The notes under the pieces were generated by a model. That model was not told the origin of the DNA, ran no database searches, and was given only the letters and a program-made list of their open reading frames with translations. A stretch of DNA of 64,000 nt, from contig WRAB01000009.1 in the NCBI GenBank assembly GCA_009780435.1, positions 1 to 64,000 on the forward strand, given 5' to 3'. Positions within the stretch are counted from its first letter, which is position 1. Each line of letters starts with the position of its first letter. Origin of the DNA: Oscillospiraceae bacterium. Its GTDB lineage: Bacteria; Bacillota; Clostridia; Oscillospirales; Oscillospiraceae. Made by a program: the position numbers and the translations under genes. This document shows, one piece after another, positions 43,519 to 52,942 of the stretch.

Positions 43519-43876
43519 GGTCTGTCTCCTCAAGCGTCACTTCTAGTCCCTGCAAGATTTTCGATACATGGGCGCCGTGCTCCATGGACTTGTCCAATTT
43601 GAAGATCAACTCCGGGGTGTGGCGGATGGTGAGGACGCTGCCCAACTCACGGCGCAGAAAACCCGTGGCGGATTTTAGGCCCTTCATCAGTCGCCGCTCA
43701 TCGCACTCGCCCAAAACGCTAATGTGCACTGTGCAATAGCGCAGATCCGATGTGGTGTCCACGGCCACGACACTGAGCATCCCCTGCTGGATGCGGGGGT
43801 CTTTGATGGTTCGCAAACGATCTGATAAGACACGGGAGATATCCCCGTTGATCCGCTGTATTTTGTTTGATGACAT
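43490..43876 (-). CDS. rbfA: 30S ribosome-binding factor A
   Basis: Small KH-like protein of 128 residues needed for maturation of the 16S rRNA 5' end. Family features are the ISRVLSDRLRTIKDPRI helix and the LRRELGSVLTIRHTPELIF segment. AGAGG lies 9 bases before the ATG. It is separated from infB by 180 bases containing palindromic repeats, so the operon may be read through a structured spacer. Confidence 0.93.
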   Translation of the reverse strand: MSSNKIQRINGDISRVLSDRLRTIKDPRIQQGMLSVVAVDTTSDLRYCTVHISVLGECDERRLMKGLKSATGFLRRELGSVLTIRHTPELIFKLDKSMEHGAHVSKILQGLEVTLEETDHEQDLETDE

Positions 43877-43911
43877 AGTTTTGCACCTCTTTATTCAATG
43901 GCGTATCATGC

Positions 43912-44045
43912 GGGGCGCTACGGGCGTCATTCTACGATGTACAACACGGGCGAACGCTGTTCGCCCCTACGAAAAACTGCCCTTGTAGGGGCGCACATTG
44001 TGCGCCCGTCCCATTGCAGATGGTTGTACATTACGGGGCGTCTTG
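43912..44045. repeat. Palindromic repeat cluster between rbfA and infB
   Basis: Two palindromes, GGGCGAAC-GCT-GTTCGCCC (43948-43966) and GGGCGCAC-ATT-GTGCGCCC (43989-44007), are joined by CTACGAAAAACTGCCCTTGTAG-like sequence that itself pairs. The right end TGTACAACCATCTGCAATGGG (reverse strand) matches the element near 11.79 kb in opposite orientation. It behaves as a REP/MITE-like insertion within a conserved operon. Confidence 0.8.
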
Positions 44046-44056
44046 GATATCGGCCC

Positions 44057-46414
44057 CTACACGACCTGAATCTGTTCCATAGTGAACGCTTCGATGATGT
44101 CGCCCAGTTTGACATCGTTGTAGTTCTCTATTGCGATACCGCACTCGTAGTTGGTGGCCACTTCTTTCACGTCGTCCTTGAAGCGCCGGAGGGAGGCCAT
44201 GGCGCCCTCGTGGATGACGACGCCGTCCCGGACTAAGCGCACTTGGCATCCCCGGACGATTTTGCCGTCTTGGACGTAGCAGCCGCAGATGGTGCCGATG
44301 TGGGATACTTTGTAGGTCTCCCGGACTTCGGCGTGGCCCAAGACCACTTCTTTGAATTTGGGGGCCAACATCCCCTTCATGGCGGCCTCGATCTCGTTGA
44401 TGCAGTCGTAGATGACCCGGTAGGTGCGGATGTCTACATCGCTCCGCATGGCGCTGTCTCTGGCCGCCGCGTCGGGGCGGACGTTGAAGGCCACAATGAT
44501 GGCACCGGAGGTGGCCGCAAGCATGACATCGCTCTCATTGACGGCACCCACGCCGGAGTGGATCACCCGGACGCGGACTTCGTCGCTGGTGATCTTCTCC
44601 AGAGACGCTTTGATGGCCTCGGCGGAACCGTGGACGTCGGCCTTGACGATGAGGTTGAGATTCTTTAACTCCCCCTGTTGAATCTGGGCAAAGAGGTCGT
44701 CTAAACTCACCTTGGTCGCGGGGCCTTGGGTCGCCAGTTTCTGCTCGTTCTTGCGCTGATCCACCAGTTCTCTGGCCATCCGCTCATCGGCGACGGCGTT
44801 GAAGGTATCCCCGGCGTTGGGGACTTCGCTCATACCCATAATCTCCACGGGTACAGACGGCCCGGCAGTTGATACTTTCTCGCCTTTGTCGTTGGTCATG
44901 AGCCGCACACGGCCCACAGAGGTGCCAGCGATGATAATATCCCCCTGTTTCAGAGTGCCGTTTTGTACCAGACCCGTCATAATAGGGCCGCGGCTCTTGT
45001 CCAGACGTGCCTCAATGACCGTACCCCGGGCCGCCCGGCTGGGATTGGCCCGCAGTTCCTGCACCTCGGCGGTGAGGGCCACCATTTCCAGAAGTGTATC
45101 CACGCCCATACCGGTCTTGGCGGAGATGGGTACAATAATGGTCTCGCCGCCCCAGTCCTCACTGACCAGTTCGTACTCCGTGAGTTGTTGCTTGATTTTA
45201 TCCGGATTGGCATCCGGTTTATCCATCTTATTGATGGCCACAATGATGGGGATCTCCGCCGCTCTGGCGTGGCTGATGGACTCCACCGTCTGGGGCATGA
45301 TCCCGTCGTCGGCGGCTACCACCAAGATGGCCACGTCTGTCACTTTTGCGCCTCTGGCCCGCATGGAGGTAAAGGCCTCGTGGCCGGGGGTGTCCAGGAA
45401 GGTGATGGGCTTGCCACCCACCTCCACCTGATAGGCCCCGATGTGTTGGGTGATGCCACCGGCCTCGCCCTCTACTACTTGGGCGTTTCGGATCCGATCC
45501 AAGAGGCTCGTCTTGCCGTGGTCGACATGGCCCATGACCACCACCACGGGGGCCCGGAGTTCCAGGTCCTCTGTCTTATCTTCCGTGTCGTCGATGAGCC
45601 GTTCCTCGATGGTGACTACCACTTCCCGCTCTACTTTACAGCCCATTTCCATGGCTACAAGGGCAGCTGTGTCGTGGTCGATAATATCAGACAGGGACGC
45701 CATGGTACCCATTTTCACCAGACGGGCCACAACTTGGGCGCCGGTCTTCTTCATCCGGATGGCCAGTTCGCCTACGGCGATCTCGTCGGGGATGAGCACT
45801 CTGGTGGGGGCTTTTTTAGCGGCCTCCATCTGGAGTTTGAGCATCTTGTCCCGCTCTTCCTGTCGCCGCTTCGCGCTGGGAACTTTGCCCCTCTGATTGC
45901 GTTTGCCAAACTTCTCTTTGCCCTGTTTCATCCCCTGGGCGCGATTGGGTACCAGCGTATCTAAGCGCTCATCGTACTTGTCGATGTTGATGGTGGCACC
46001 GGAGGTATCGACGACCCGCTTTTCCGGTTTCTTCGTATTCTGCGGGGTCGGACTGTCGGCACCTCTGCCCTGCTTCGAGGTCTGGCTTGGTGTCGGGGGC
46101 GCCTGGGGTGCGCCGGTTTGGGGTTTCTGGTCGACACCCTCGGTCTTTGGCTCCGCTTTCGCCGCTTTTTGCGGGGCCGGTTTCTCCGGCTCTTTTGTTG
46201 GAGGCGGGGCCACATAGGTCTCGGCATAGACCTCCTCAATGCTTTCGATCTGGTTGTTTTGGGTGAGATATTCAAAAATCAGGTCGAGTTCACTCTCCCC
46301 CAGAACCTGCATGTGGTTCTTGGGCGTAGTGGCGTATTTGGTCAAAATCTCAGAGACATTCTTCGAGCCCAGTCCAAAATCCTTCGCCACCTCATGTACG
46401 CGGTATTTAATCAT
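44057..46414 (-). CDS. infB: Translation initiation factor IF-2
   Basis: GTPase of 785 residues that places initiator tRNA on the ribosome. An N-terminal IF2_N helical part ([19 protein letters not shown]), then a long low-complexity region rich in Pro, Lys and Gln, a second IF2_N module, and the GTPase with [22 protein letters not shown] and NKMD motifs, followed by domains II-IV. GGAGGA 6 bases before the ATG sets the start over an earlier in-frame codon. It overlaps ylxQ by 8 bases. Confidence 0.97.
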   Translation of the reverse strand: MIKYRVHEVAKDFGLGSKNVSEILTKYATTPKNHMQVLGESELDLIFEYLTQNNQIESIEEVYAETYVAPPPTKEPEKPAPQKAAKAEPKTEGVDQKPQTGAPQAPPTPSQTSKQGRGADSPTPQNTKKPEKRVVDTSGATINIDKYDERLDTLVPNRAQGMKQGKEKFGKRNQRGKVPSAKRRQEERDKMLKLQMEAAKKAPTRVLIPDEIAVGELAIRMKKTGAQVVARLVKMGTMASLSDIIDHDTAALVAMEMGCKVEREVVVTIEERLIDDTEDKTEDLELRAPVVVVMGHVDHGKTSLLDRIRNAQVVEGEAGGITQHIGAYQVEVGGKPITFLDTPGHEAFTSMRARGAKVTDVAILVVAADDGIMPQTVESISHARAAEIPIIVAINKMDKPDANPDKIKQQLTEYELVSEDWGGETIIVPISAKTGMGVDTLLEMVALTAEVQELRANPSRAARGTVIEARLDKSRGPIMTGLVQNGTLKQGDIIIAGTSVGRVRLMTNDKGEKVSTAGPSVPVEIMGMSEVPNAGDTFNAVADERMARELVDQRKNEQKLATQGPATKVSLDDLFAQIQQGELKNLNLIVKADVHGSAEAIKASLEKITSDEVRVRVIHSGVGAVNESDVMLAATSGAIIVAFNVRPDAAARDSAMRSDVDIRTYRVIYDCINEIEAAMKGMLAPKFKEVVLGHAEVRETYKVSHIGTICGCYVQDGKIVRGCQVRLVRDGVVIHEGAMASLRRFKDDVKEVATNYECGIAIENYNDVKLGDIIEAFTMEQIQVV

Positions 46415-46859
46415 TGCTTCGTCCTCCTCTTGCCTGATTCCCACCCGGTTTTTTGCCCGGTTTTCTGGATCGTTGCTTCTTTTTTATCTGTCGCTTTGTC
46501 GCCCGGTCTTTCCGGTGGGCTAAGGCCTCCACCAGGGCGCCGTAGCGCTCTCTGTCCTTTTCTTCTAGTTTCTTCGCAAAGGCCCACGCGAATCCCGGGT
46601 CTAAAAAAGCCACGATTCCGCAGGCGTTTAGGCCCAGCGCTCTACCCAACTGTTCCTGGGTGAAGCCGGTGTCTGTGTAGAGACCGTTACACCGGTCCGG
46701 CATGTGCCTGGCGCTCTCCCGTACCCGTTCACTGGCGTCTGCCGCCGTGCAGATGAGCCGGGCTCTCTTCGTGTGGACGGCTTCCGACACCGCCGTATAC
46801 CCTGCGGCCAGCTTTCCCGCCCGGAGGGCGAGGCCCAAAAGCCCCAGTCCGTTACTCAT
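46407..46859 (-). CDS. L7Ae-like RNA-binding protein YlxQ
   Basis: Ribosomal L7Ae/L30e-family protein of 150 residues (YlxQ/RplGA type). The [20 protein letters not shown] and [20 protein letters not shown] segments are typical. A basic C-terminal tail ([17 protein letters not shown]) is longer than usual for the family, which is near 100 residues. Its ATG overlaps the ylxR stop by four bases. It is expected to bind RNA, possibly kink-turns or ribosomal RNA. Confidence 0.9.
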   Translation of the reverse strand: MSNGLGLLGLALRAGKLAAGYTAVSEAVHTKRARLICTAADASERVRESARHMPDRCNGLYTDTGFTQEQLGRALGLNACGIVAFLDPGFAWAFAKKLEEKDRERYGALVEALAHRKDRATKRQIKKKQRSRKPGKKPGGNQARGGRSND

Positions 46860-47125
46860 GGTGCATCCTCCGTCATTTCCGCTTCCAGCCGGGTTAAAAT
46901 CTCCGCCGGGATGCTCTTTCCAAAAGCCCGCTCTAATCCCCGGGTTTTGACTGATCGCTTCAGACAGTCCGGCTCCGCACACACATACGCACCCCGGCCG
47001 GGCTTTTTACCCTGAAAGTCCAAGGAAATTTCTCCCTCGGGAGATTTGACCACTCGGATCAGCTCCCGTTTTGGTTTCATCTCCCGACAGCCGGTACACT
47101 GGCGCATGGGGATTTTCTTCGGCAT
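46856..47125 (-). CDS. YlxR family RNA-binding protein (RnpM-like)
   Basis: Small basic protein of 89 residues with the family signature RQCTGCREMKPKRELIRVV and GRGAYVC, found between nusA and ylxQ in Firmicutes. In Bacillus the protein binds the RNase P RNA and was renamed RnpM. Here the same position and signature are kept. Translation is coupled to ylxQ. Confidence 0.92.
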   Translation of the reverse strand: MPKKIPMRQCTGCREMKPKRELIRVVKSPEGEISLDFQGKKPGRGAYVCAEPDCLKRSVKTRGLERAFGKSIPAEILTRLEAEMTEDAP

Positions 47126-47146
47126 GGTGGGCCTCCTGTGATTATA

Positions 47147-48232
47147 CTATTCCACAAAGTCCTCTTCGTTCTCTCCGCCGTCGGCCTGGGTTTCGGGGTG
47201 GATATCAATCTTATACCCAGTGAGCCGCGCGGCCAGTCTCGCGTTCTGGCCCTCTTTGCCGATGGCTAGGCTCAACTGATCGTCCGGTACCACGACACGG
47301 CAACTCTTTTCGCCGCCGGTCAAGGTCACATCCAGCACTTGGGCCGGGGCCAGGGCCGCTGCGATGTACGCCGTCGGATCCTCGCTGTAGGGGATGATGT
47401 CGATCTTCTCGCCGCCTAACTCCCCGACGATGGCCGCCACGCGGCCCCCCTTGGGGCCGACACAGGCCCCGACGGGGTCTACTTGGTCGTCATTTGACCA
47501 CACGGCCATCTTGGTGCGATTACCCGCCTCTCTGGCAATGCTTATGATCTCTACGGTGCCGTCGAATATCTCCGGCACCTCCAGTTCAAAGAGCCGCTTG
47601 ACCAGACCCGGATGGGTTCTGGAGATGAGGACTTGGGGGCCGCGGGTACTGCGGCGCACTTCCACCACGTAGACCTTGACCCGCTCACCGTCCCGCAGGG
47701 TCTCCCCCCGGACTTGCTCTGACGGGGAGAGCATGGCCTCCGTGGTCTCACTGCCGGAGCCGATGCGGATGGAGACACTGCCACTGCGGGGGTCTACCCG
47801 TGTGACCTGGCCTGTTAAAATCTCGTGTTCCTTGGAGGTGAACTCGGCAAAGATCATGCCCCGCTCCGCCTCGCGGATGCCTTGGATGATGACCTGTTTC
47901 GCCGCCTGGGCCGCGATTCGTCCGAATCGTTTTGTCTCTACCGGCACGTTGACCGTGTCGCCCAGATCGGCCTTTTTGTTGTATTTTTTCGCCTCGTCTA
48001 GGAGGAGTTCTACGTCCGGGTCTTCGACTTCCTCCACCACGGTCTTTTGGATGTAAAGTTCGATCTTCCGTTTTTCCTCGTCCACGTGGACAAACAGCGC
48101 CTCGGCAGCTGTGGGGTGATCTTTTTTCAGGGCCGCCAACAGCGCCTGGTTGATCTTCTCCAGCATATACGCCTTGCTAATCCCCTTCTCTCGCTCGATC
48201 TCTTCTAACGCGGTAAAAAACTCTGCATTCAT
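47147..48232 (-). CDS. nusA: Transcription termination/antitermination protein NusA
   Basis: RNA polymerase-binding factor of 361 residues with N-terminal domain (EFFTALEEIEREKGISKAYMLEKIN), S1 domain (GQVTRVDPRSGSVSIRIG) and two KH domains (DPVGACVGPKGGRVAAIV; LSLAIGKEGQNARLAARL). The C-terminal acidic repeats of E. coli NusA are absent, as usual in Firmicutes. AGGAG precedes the ATG. It is second in the operon after rimP. Confidence 0.96.
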   Translation of the reverse strand: MNAEFFTALEEIEREKGISKAYMLEKINQALLAALKKDHPTAAEALFVHVDEEKRKIELYIQKTVVEEVEDPDVELLLDEAKKYNKKADLGDTVNVPVETKRFGRIAAQAAKQVIIQGIREAERGMIFAEFTSKEHEILTGQVTRVDPRSGSVSIRIGSGSETTEAMLSPSEQVRGETLRDGERVKVYVVEVRRSTRGPQVLISRTHPGLVKRLFELEVPEIFDGTVEIISIAREAGNRTKMAVWSNDDQVDPVGACVGPKGGRVAAIVGELGGEKIDIIPYSEDPTAYIAAALAPAQVLDVTLTGGEKSCRVVVPDDQLSLAIGKEGQNARLAARLTGYKIDIHPETQADGGENEEDFVE

Positions 48233-48256
48233 TATGTTATCTCCTCCATAATCACA

Positions 48257-48709
48257 TTACGCAATGCGTAGTTTTACCATTGCGATATCGTTCTTTACAA
48301 ATTGTCGGGGTTCCCCGGCAACTTCCAGAGTTACATCTCCGTCTGTATAGGCGGTCAGGGTACCCAGATGCTCTTTGGTGCCAAAGGCCGGACGGTAGAG
48401 TCGCACTTCTACCAGATGGCCCATAAATCGCATGAAATCCTGGGGTCGTTTGAGTTGCCGCTCCGCTCCGGCGGAGGAGACCTCGAAGGTGTATTGACCT
48501 GGAATGAGGTCTAGCTCATCCAGTTTGGGATCCAAGGCGCGGCTCACCCGCTCACAGTCGTCAATGGATACGCCCGCTTCCCTGTCAATATAGACGCGGA
48601 GGAACCAGGCCCCGGCCTCTTTGATGTATTCCACATCCCAGAGTTCGCACCCGGCCTCCCGGACGATGGGTGCTGCCACTTGGGTGATTTGATCGACAAT
48701 TTTACTCAT
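48257..48709 (-). CDS. rimP: Ribosome maturation factor RimP
   Basis: Protein of 150 residues needed for 30S assembly. GCELWDVEYIKEAGAWFLRVYID and the CERVSRALDPKLDE segment with the C-terminal Sm-like beta part (GTLTAYTDGDVTLEV) are typical. First gene of the operon that runs to ribF. It has a predicted promoter and a hairpin in the leader. Confidence 0.95.
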   Translation of the reverse strand: MSKIVDQITQVAAPIVREAGCELWDVEYIKEAGAWFLRVYIDREAGVSIDDCERVSRALDPKLDELDLIPGQYTFEVSSAGAERQLKRPQDFMRFMGHLVEVRLYRPAFGTKEHLGTLTAYTDGDVTLEVAGEPRQFVKNDIAMVKLRIA

Positions 48710-48739
48710 TTTTTGTCTCCTGAAAATGGCTCAAAGAAA

Positions 48740-48760
48740 GGAGTGGGCAACACCCACTCC
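48740..48760 (-). terminator. Leader hairpin before rimP (attenuator-like)
   Basis: An 8-bp perfect stem (GGAGTGGG/CCCACTCC) with a 5-base loop is followed by TTTCTTTGAG in the direction of transcription, between promoter and rimP. It may cause partial termination ahead of the operon. Confidence 0.45.
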
Positions 48761-48791
48761 ATACAACAGCCTACTTACTCTAATCTATTGC

Positions 48792-48820
48792 ATCTTACCA
48801 TATCTTTTGGCCTATTGCAA
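48792..48820 (-). promoter_or_regulatory. Promoter of the rimP operon
   Basis: TTGCAA and TAAGAT with a 17-base spacer on the minus strand, about 80 bases before rimP. Confidence 0.6.
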
Positions 48821-48923
48821 GTGTTTTTCGCTGTTCTTTTGCTGAAAATATGGGAATTTTTTTGTCGATCACCGGCGGGAGGCGGTTCTTTTTATCATTG
48901 GCATGTAGTTGTCATATGATTTA

Positions 48924-48932
48924 TGGTATAAT
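48924..48932 (+). promoter_or_regulatory. Extended -10 promoter of the YgjP-like gene
   Basis: TG-G-TATAAT, an extended -10 element, lies 33 bases before the start codon. No clear -35 is seen. Confidence 0.5.
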
Positions 48933-48964
48933 TATAGTGTAGTTATTATACGGAGGTGGGCAAA

Positions 48965-49636
48965 ATGACGTATACACTGACCCGTTCAAACCGCAAAACT
49001 TGCGCGATCTATGTGCGAGACGGCGCTGTGGAGGTCCACGCGCCCCGTCGGATGCCCCTGTCGGAAATCGAGGGATTTCTCGCCCTAAAAGCCGATTGGA
49101 TTCAAGAGAAACTGGCTTTGTCCACCGCCCTGCTGGAGCAACGGACAAGCTTCGCCCTCACCTATGGCGATACCGTCCGCTATCTGGGCGACCTGTACCC
49201 GATCTTGGCACAGCCGGGCAAACAGATGGGCCTCTCTCCGGATGGGTTCTTCATGTCCCCCGACCTCACCCCGGAGGAGATCAAGGCCGCCTGTATCCAA
49301 ATCTATCGCCGGGCCGCAAAGTCTGTTTTGCCGCAAAAAGTCCAGCGCTTCGCCGAACAGATGGGCGTCCTCCCCCGCAATGTCAAAATCACCGGCGCAA
49401 AGACCCGCTGGGGGAGCTGTTCCGCCCGGGGCAATCTCTGTTTCTCCTGGCAGGTGATGATGGCGGACGAGGCAGAAGTTGACTACATCGTGATCCACGA
49501 GCTGGCCCATTTGAAAGAGCTCAACCACGGCCCACAGTTTTGGGCGCTGGTGGAGGCGACCCTCCCGGAATACGAGACCTGCCGGGAGCGGCTAAAAGCG
49601 CTGCAAGATCAACTGCGCCTGGAGGACTGGTCATGA
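48965..49636 (+). CDS. YgjP/DUF45-type zinc metalloprotease
   Basis: Protein of 223 residues of the YgjP (DUF45, M48-like) family. The zinc motif is HELAHLKELNHGPQFW, preceded by the family stretch KTRWGSCSARGNLCFSW. Such proteins are small cytosolic metalloproteases of poorly known function, often near restriction or stress genes. The ATG 8 bases behind GGAGG is chosen. The remains of a cyclic phosphodiesterase gene follow it. Confidence 0.88.
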   Translation: MTYTLTRSNRKTCAIYVRDGAVEVHAPRRMPLSEIEGFLALKADWIQEKLALSTALLEQRTSFALTYGDTVRYLGDLYPILAQPGKQMGLSPDGFFMSPDLTPEEIKAACIQIYRRAAKSVLPQKVQRFAEQMGVLPRNVKITGAKTRWGSCSARGNLCFSWQVMMADEAEVDYIVIHELAHLKELNHGPQFWALVEATLPEYETCRERLKALQDQLRLEDWS

Positions 49637-49658
49637 GCCACGGACCCCCACAGAGCCT

Positions 49659-49736
49659 ATGAGCGTATTCTTTGCTATCAACCTCGCTGAAGAGACCATC
49701 GCCCTGCTCTCCGCCTTGCGGGATACAATATTATAG
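49659..49736 (+). pseudogene. N-terminal remnant of an RNA 2',3'-cyclic phosphodiesterase (ThpR/LigT)
   Basis: A short frame starting ATG encodes MSVFFAINLAEETIALLSAL and ends 6 codons later. The sequence matches the conserved N-terminus of ThpR/LigT proteins (M-VFFAI-L-EE). The two HxT catalytic motifs and the rest of the protein, normally about 180 residues, are missing. No ribosome site is visible. I take it as the leftover of a deletion between the protease and copA. Confidence 0.55.
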
Positions 49737-49761
49737 AGTCACTTAACTAAGGAAGCCCAAT

Positions 49762-52011
49762 ATGAAAACTATGACACTGCACATCAGCGGCATGTCCTGT
49801 GCCGCCTGTGCAAACAATATAGACCGCATTTTAAAAAATCTGGACGGCGTGATTACCGCGGAAGTAAACTTCGGCACAGAAAAAGTGCGCTTGACACTGG
49901 ACGAATCCAAACGCTCTTTTGATCAAATCGCAGACGCACTCAAGCAGTCCGGCTTTACGCTGCATCCGCCCCAAGAGGACGAGGCCGCAGCTGTGGCCCA
50001 GCGCAAGGCGCAGGAGATGGAATCACTGCGGAGGCGCTTTGTCTGGTCTGCAATTTTTACAATCCCGCTGACCGTTTTCGCCATGATCCCCATGTTTCTT
50101 ATGGAGGCGGGCCTCACATGGATTCCGTACAATCTGGATCCCATGAATTTCCCGGCGGCAAATATGATCATCCAGACCCTGTTGACCGCCCCCGTTTTGA
50201 TTGTGAATCGACGGCTGTTCCGAGACGGGTTTCGGACGTTGTTCGGCGGACACCCCAACATGGACTCTCTCATTGCAAAAGGCACCACAGTAGCCGTGGC
50301 GTACAGCCTGTATCTGGCTGTCCAAACTCTGTTCTTCGGCGCACACTATATGCCTTATTATGAAGTGGCGGCGGTGATCCTCACCCTGGTCGTGTTGGGC
50401 AAGTATCTGGAGGCCAAAACGAAAGGCAAGACCTCTGAGGCCATCCAAAAGCTCATGGGTCTCGCGCCGAAAACTGCAAAAATCGTGCGGGATGGCAGAG
50501 AGATCGAATGTCCCATTGAAGAGGTCGCCGTCGGAGCGGTCATTGTCGTGCGCCCTGGTGAGAAAATGCCCGTGGACGGACTCGTCCTCTCCGGCGAGAC
50601 CGCCGTTGACGAGTCCATGCTCACAGGCGAGAGTATGCCCGTGCACAAGCGGGTGGGGGACAAGATTATCGGCGCCAGTATTAACAAAAATGGCTCCATC
50701 CAATATCGAGCGACGAAGGTCGGTAAAGATACGGTCTTGTCCCAGATTATCCAACTCGTAGAACAGGCCCAGACGTCGAAAGCGCCCATTGCACGACTGG
50801 CGGATATCATCTCCGGCTACTTTGTTCACGTGGTTATAGCGATTGCGCTCTTATCCGGCCTCGCTTGGCTGCTCTCCGGGGCCGGACTCGGGTTCTCTCT
50901 GCGGATTTTGATCTCCATCCTGGTCATCGCGTGTCCGTGCGCCCTGGGGCTGGCTACACCAACCGCCATCATGGTGGGGACGGGCAAGGGGGCGGAACAC
51001 GGTATTCTCATCAAGAGCGGTGAAGCGTTGGAGACGGCGCATAAAATAAAAACAGTTGTCCTCGACAAGACGGGGACGATCACAGAGGGGAACCCCCACG
51101 TCACAGATATTTTGACCTGGGGCGCCTGTGGCGAAGATGCCCTATTGCGCCTCGCCGCCGCAGCTGAAACCCGGTCAGAGCACCCTTTGGGCGAGGCGAT
51201 TGTAGCCCTCGGACGCAAAAAATTCGACATCCTGCCGGAGCCGGAGGCGTTTCGCTCCATTACCGGTGAGGGCGTCGAGGCGACGGTGGCCGGGAAAGAT
51301 ATATTGATCGGCAATGCTCGGCTCATGGACAATCGGGGCGTTGCGGTCACGGCGTATACCGCGGACAGTGACCGCCTCGCCTACGAGGGAAAAACGCCCA
51401 TATATGTGGCCGTGGACGAAACCCTTGCGGGTATCATCGCCGTAGCCGATGTGATAAAACCTACGAGTAGGGCGGCGGTCAAACAGTTGCAAAGCATGGG
51501 CATTGACGTGGTCATGCTCACGGGCGACAACCGGCGCACCGCCGAGGCAATCGCCCGGGAGGCGGGGATCGACCAGGTTTTCGCAGACGTTTTGCCCCAA
51601 GACAAGGCGGCGCATATTAAGAATCTCCAAGCCCAGAGCGAAAAGGTCGCCATGGTGGGGGACGGGATCAACGACGCCGTCGCCCTGGTGCAGGCAGATG
51701 TGGGCATTGCCATCGGTTCCGGGACGGATATCGCCATGGAGTCCGCCAAGATTGTGCTCATGGGCGGCGACTTGATGGGCGTGGCGTCCGCCATCTATTT
51801 GAGTAAGCGAACCCTGCGCAATATTAAGCAAAATCTGTTCTGGGCTTTCGCCTATAATGTCCTGGGAATCCCCATCGCCATGGGCCTGTTATATCTCCTG
51901 TTCGGCGGCCCGCTGATGAGTCCTATGATCGCGGCGCTGGCCATGAGTTTTAGCTCCGTGTCTCTGCTTTTGAATGTGTTGCGTCTCAAAAAAATGAAGT
52001 TGGCGATTTAG
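49762..52011 (+). CDS. copA: Copper-exporting P1B-type ATPase
   Basis: Membrane pump of 749 residues. One N-terminal heavy-metal-associated domain ([11 protein letters not shown]), eight membrane segments with the CPC metal site (VIACPCALG), the phosphorylation motif DKTGTIT, the HP motif (SEHPLGEA), and [10 protein letters not shown] for ATP. This set fits Cu(I) export (CopA). No CsoR or CopZ gene is seen beside it. Its stop codon overlaps that of the converging methyltransferase gene. Confidence 0.92.
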   Translation: MKTMTLHISGMSCAACANNIDRILKNLDGVITAEVNFGTEKVRLTLDESKRSFDQIADALKQSGFTLHPPQEDEAAAVAQRKAQEMESLRRRFVWSAIFTIPLTVFAMIPMFLMEAGLTWIPYNLDPMNFPAANMIIQTLLTAPVLIVNRRLFRDGFRTLFGGHPNMDSLIAKGTTVAVAYSLYLAVQTLFFGAHYMPYYEVAAVILTLVVLGKYLEAKTKGKTSEAIQKLMGLAPKTAKIVRDGREIECPIEEVAVGAVIVVRPGEKMPVDGLVLSGETAVDESMLTGESMPVHKRVGDKIIGASINKNGSIQYRATKVGKDTVLSQIIQLVEQAQTSKAPIARLADIISGYFVHVVIAIALLSGLAWLLSGAGLGFSLRILISILVIACPCALGLATPTAIMVGTGKGAEHGILIKSGEALETAHKIKTVVLDKTGTITEGNPHVTDILTWGACGEDALLRLAAAAETRSEHPLGEAIVALGRKKFDILPEPEAFRSITGEGVEATVAGKDILIGNARLMDNRGVAVTAYTADSDRLAYEGKTPIYVAVDETLAGIIAVADVIKPTSRAAVKQLQSMGIDVVMLTGDNRRTAEAIAREAGIDQVFADVLPQDKAAHIKNLQAQSEKVAMVGDGINDAVALVQADVGIAIGSGTDIAMESAKIVLMGGDLMGVASAIYLSKRTLRNIKQNLFWAFAYNVLGIPIAMGLLYLLFGGPLMSPMIAALAMSFSSVSLLLNVLRLKKMKLAI

Positions 52012-52829
52012 AGCGCAGATGCAAGCAGCGTATCCATACAGTGCTTGTGTGGCACCCCGCCGCTGGTGCAATCAAATATATCCTCTGTTTTGGTCCAGCG
52101 GAAGTGCCAGTCGTGATAGCAGGAAAATAGTTCACCGGATTTCCAATAGCGCTCGCTGTCCTCACTGTCAGGCGCACGGGGGATAAAGGGCTTATCTACA
52201 AATGTATTCATGGCATGAAGACCGCCGGGGGCGGTCTTTTTCTTATATGCGTCGATCATCTCCCGACGCTGTTCCGGCGCAAAATAGAGGAGTCCGCCCG
52301 ACGTATAGATGATATCAAACTCGACATCCGGGATAAAGTCCCGGACATCCGCCGTGAAGAAGTTGACCGTGCAGCCGTTTTGCTCCGCCAGCTTCCGACC
52401 CTTATCCAAGCCAGACGCCGCAATATCGAACGCGGAGACGATATATCCGTTGTTGGCAAAGAATACGGCGTCCTTGCCCTCGCCGCAGCATATGTCCAGC
52501 AGGCGTAGCGGCGTCGTAGGCGGTTTTAGGCCCAGGACCTCATAGCACATCCGGTTTGGGGCGACGCCCCAGTAAAATCCGTCCCGCTGATATCGTTTCT
52601 CGTAGTCCGTGACGATCCGCTTCGTCGGCACGTATCCTAACAGGGAATCCACGCTTGTCGTGAGCAGCTGTGCTAGGCGTGGCAACAGTTCGATGTCCGG
52701 ATACGTCTGCCCCGTCTCCCATTTGGAGACGGCCTGAAAGCTCACGCCCAGGGCCTCGGCAAGTTTTTCCTGGGTCAATTTGTGTCCCTTGCGCAGTCGT
52801 GTCAGGTTATTTGAAAACGTGCGATTCAC
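52008..52829 (-). CDS. XRE regulator fused to SAM-dependent methyltransferase
   Basis: Protein of 273 residues with two parts: an N-terminal XRE helix-turn-helix (about 5-65; [33 protein letters not shown]) and a class I methyltransferase (about 95-215) with the SAM motif [20 protein letters not shown] and the [13 protein letters not shown] segment. GTG is chosen, with GGGGGG 6 bases upstream; an ATG two codons earlier is too close to that site. The fusion suggests that a methylated metabolite or SAM level tunes DNA binding, or that the regulator recruits a methylase. The target is unknown. It converges with copA. Confidence 0.8.
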   Translation of the reverse strand: MNRTFSNNLTRLRKGHKLTQEKLAEALGVSFQAVSKWETGQTYPDIELLPRLAQLLTTSVDSLLGYVPTKRIVTDYEKRYQRDGFYWGVAPNRMCYEVLGLKPPTTPLRLLDICCGEGKDAVFFANNGYIVSAFDIAASGLDKGRKLAEQNGCTVNFFTADVRDFIPDVEFDIIYTSGGLLYFAPEQRREMIDAYKKKTAPGGLHAMNTFVDKPFIPRAPDSEDSERYWKSGELFSCYHDWHFRWTKTEDIFDCTSGGVPHKHCMDTLLASAL

Positions 52830-52942
52830 GTGCATCCCCCCGGTTATAGGATACGCTGAATGGGCGTTTGATGCAATAACTTGATGTTTGAATACGGGCT
52901 GGAATTCAACCGTTGGTTGAACTGAAATTTGAAGTGATCTGA

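Noticed and set aside
44963-45964. Plus-strand frame of about 330 codons over infB
   Set aside because: Antisense to the IF-2 GTPase domain; low-complexity His/Gly composition.
50023-50829. Minus-strand frame inside copA
   Set aside because: Antisense to a complete P-type ATPase with all motifs intact.
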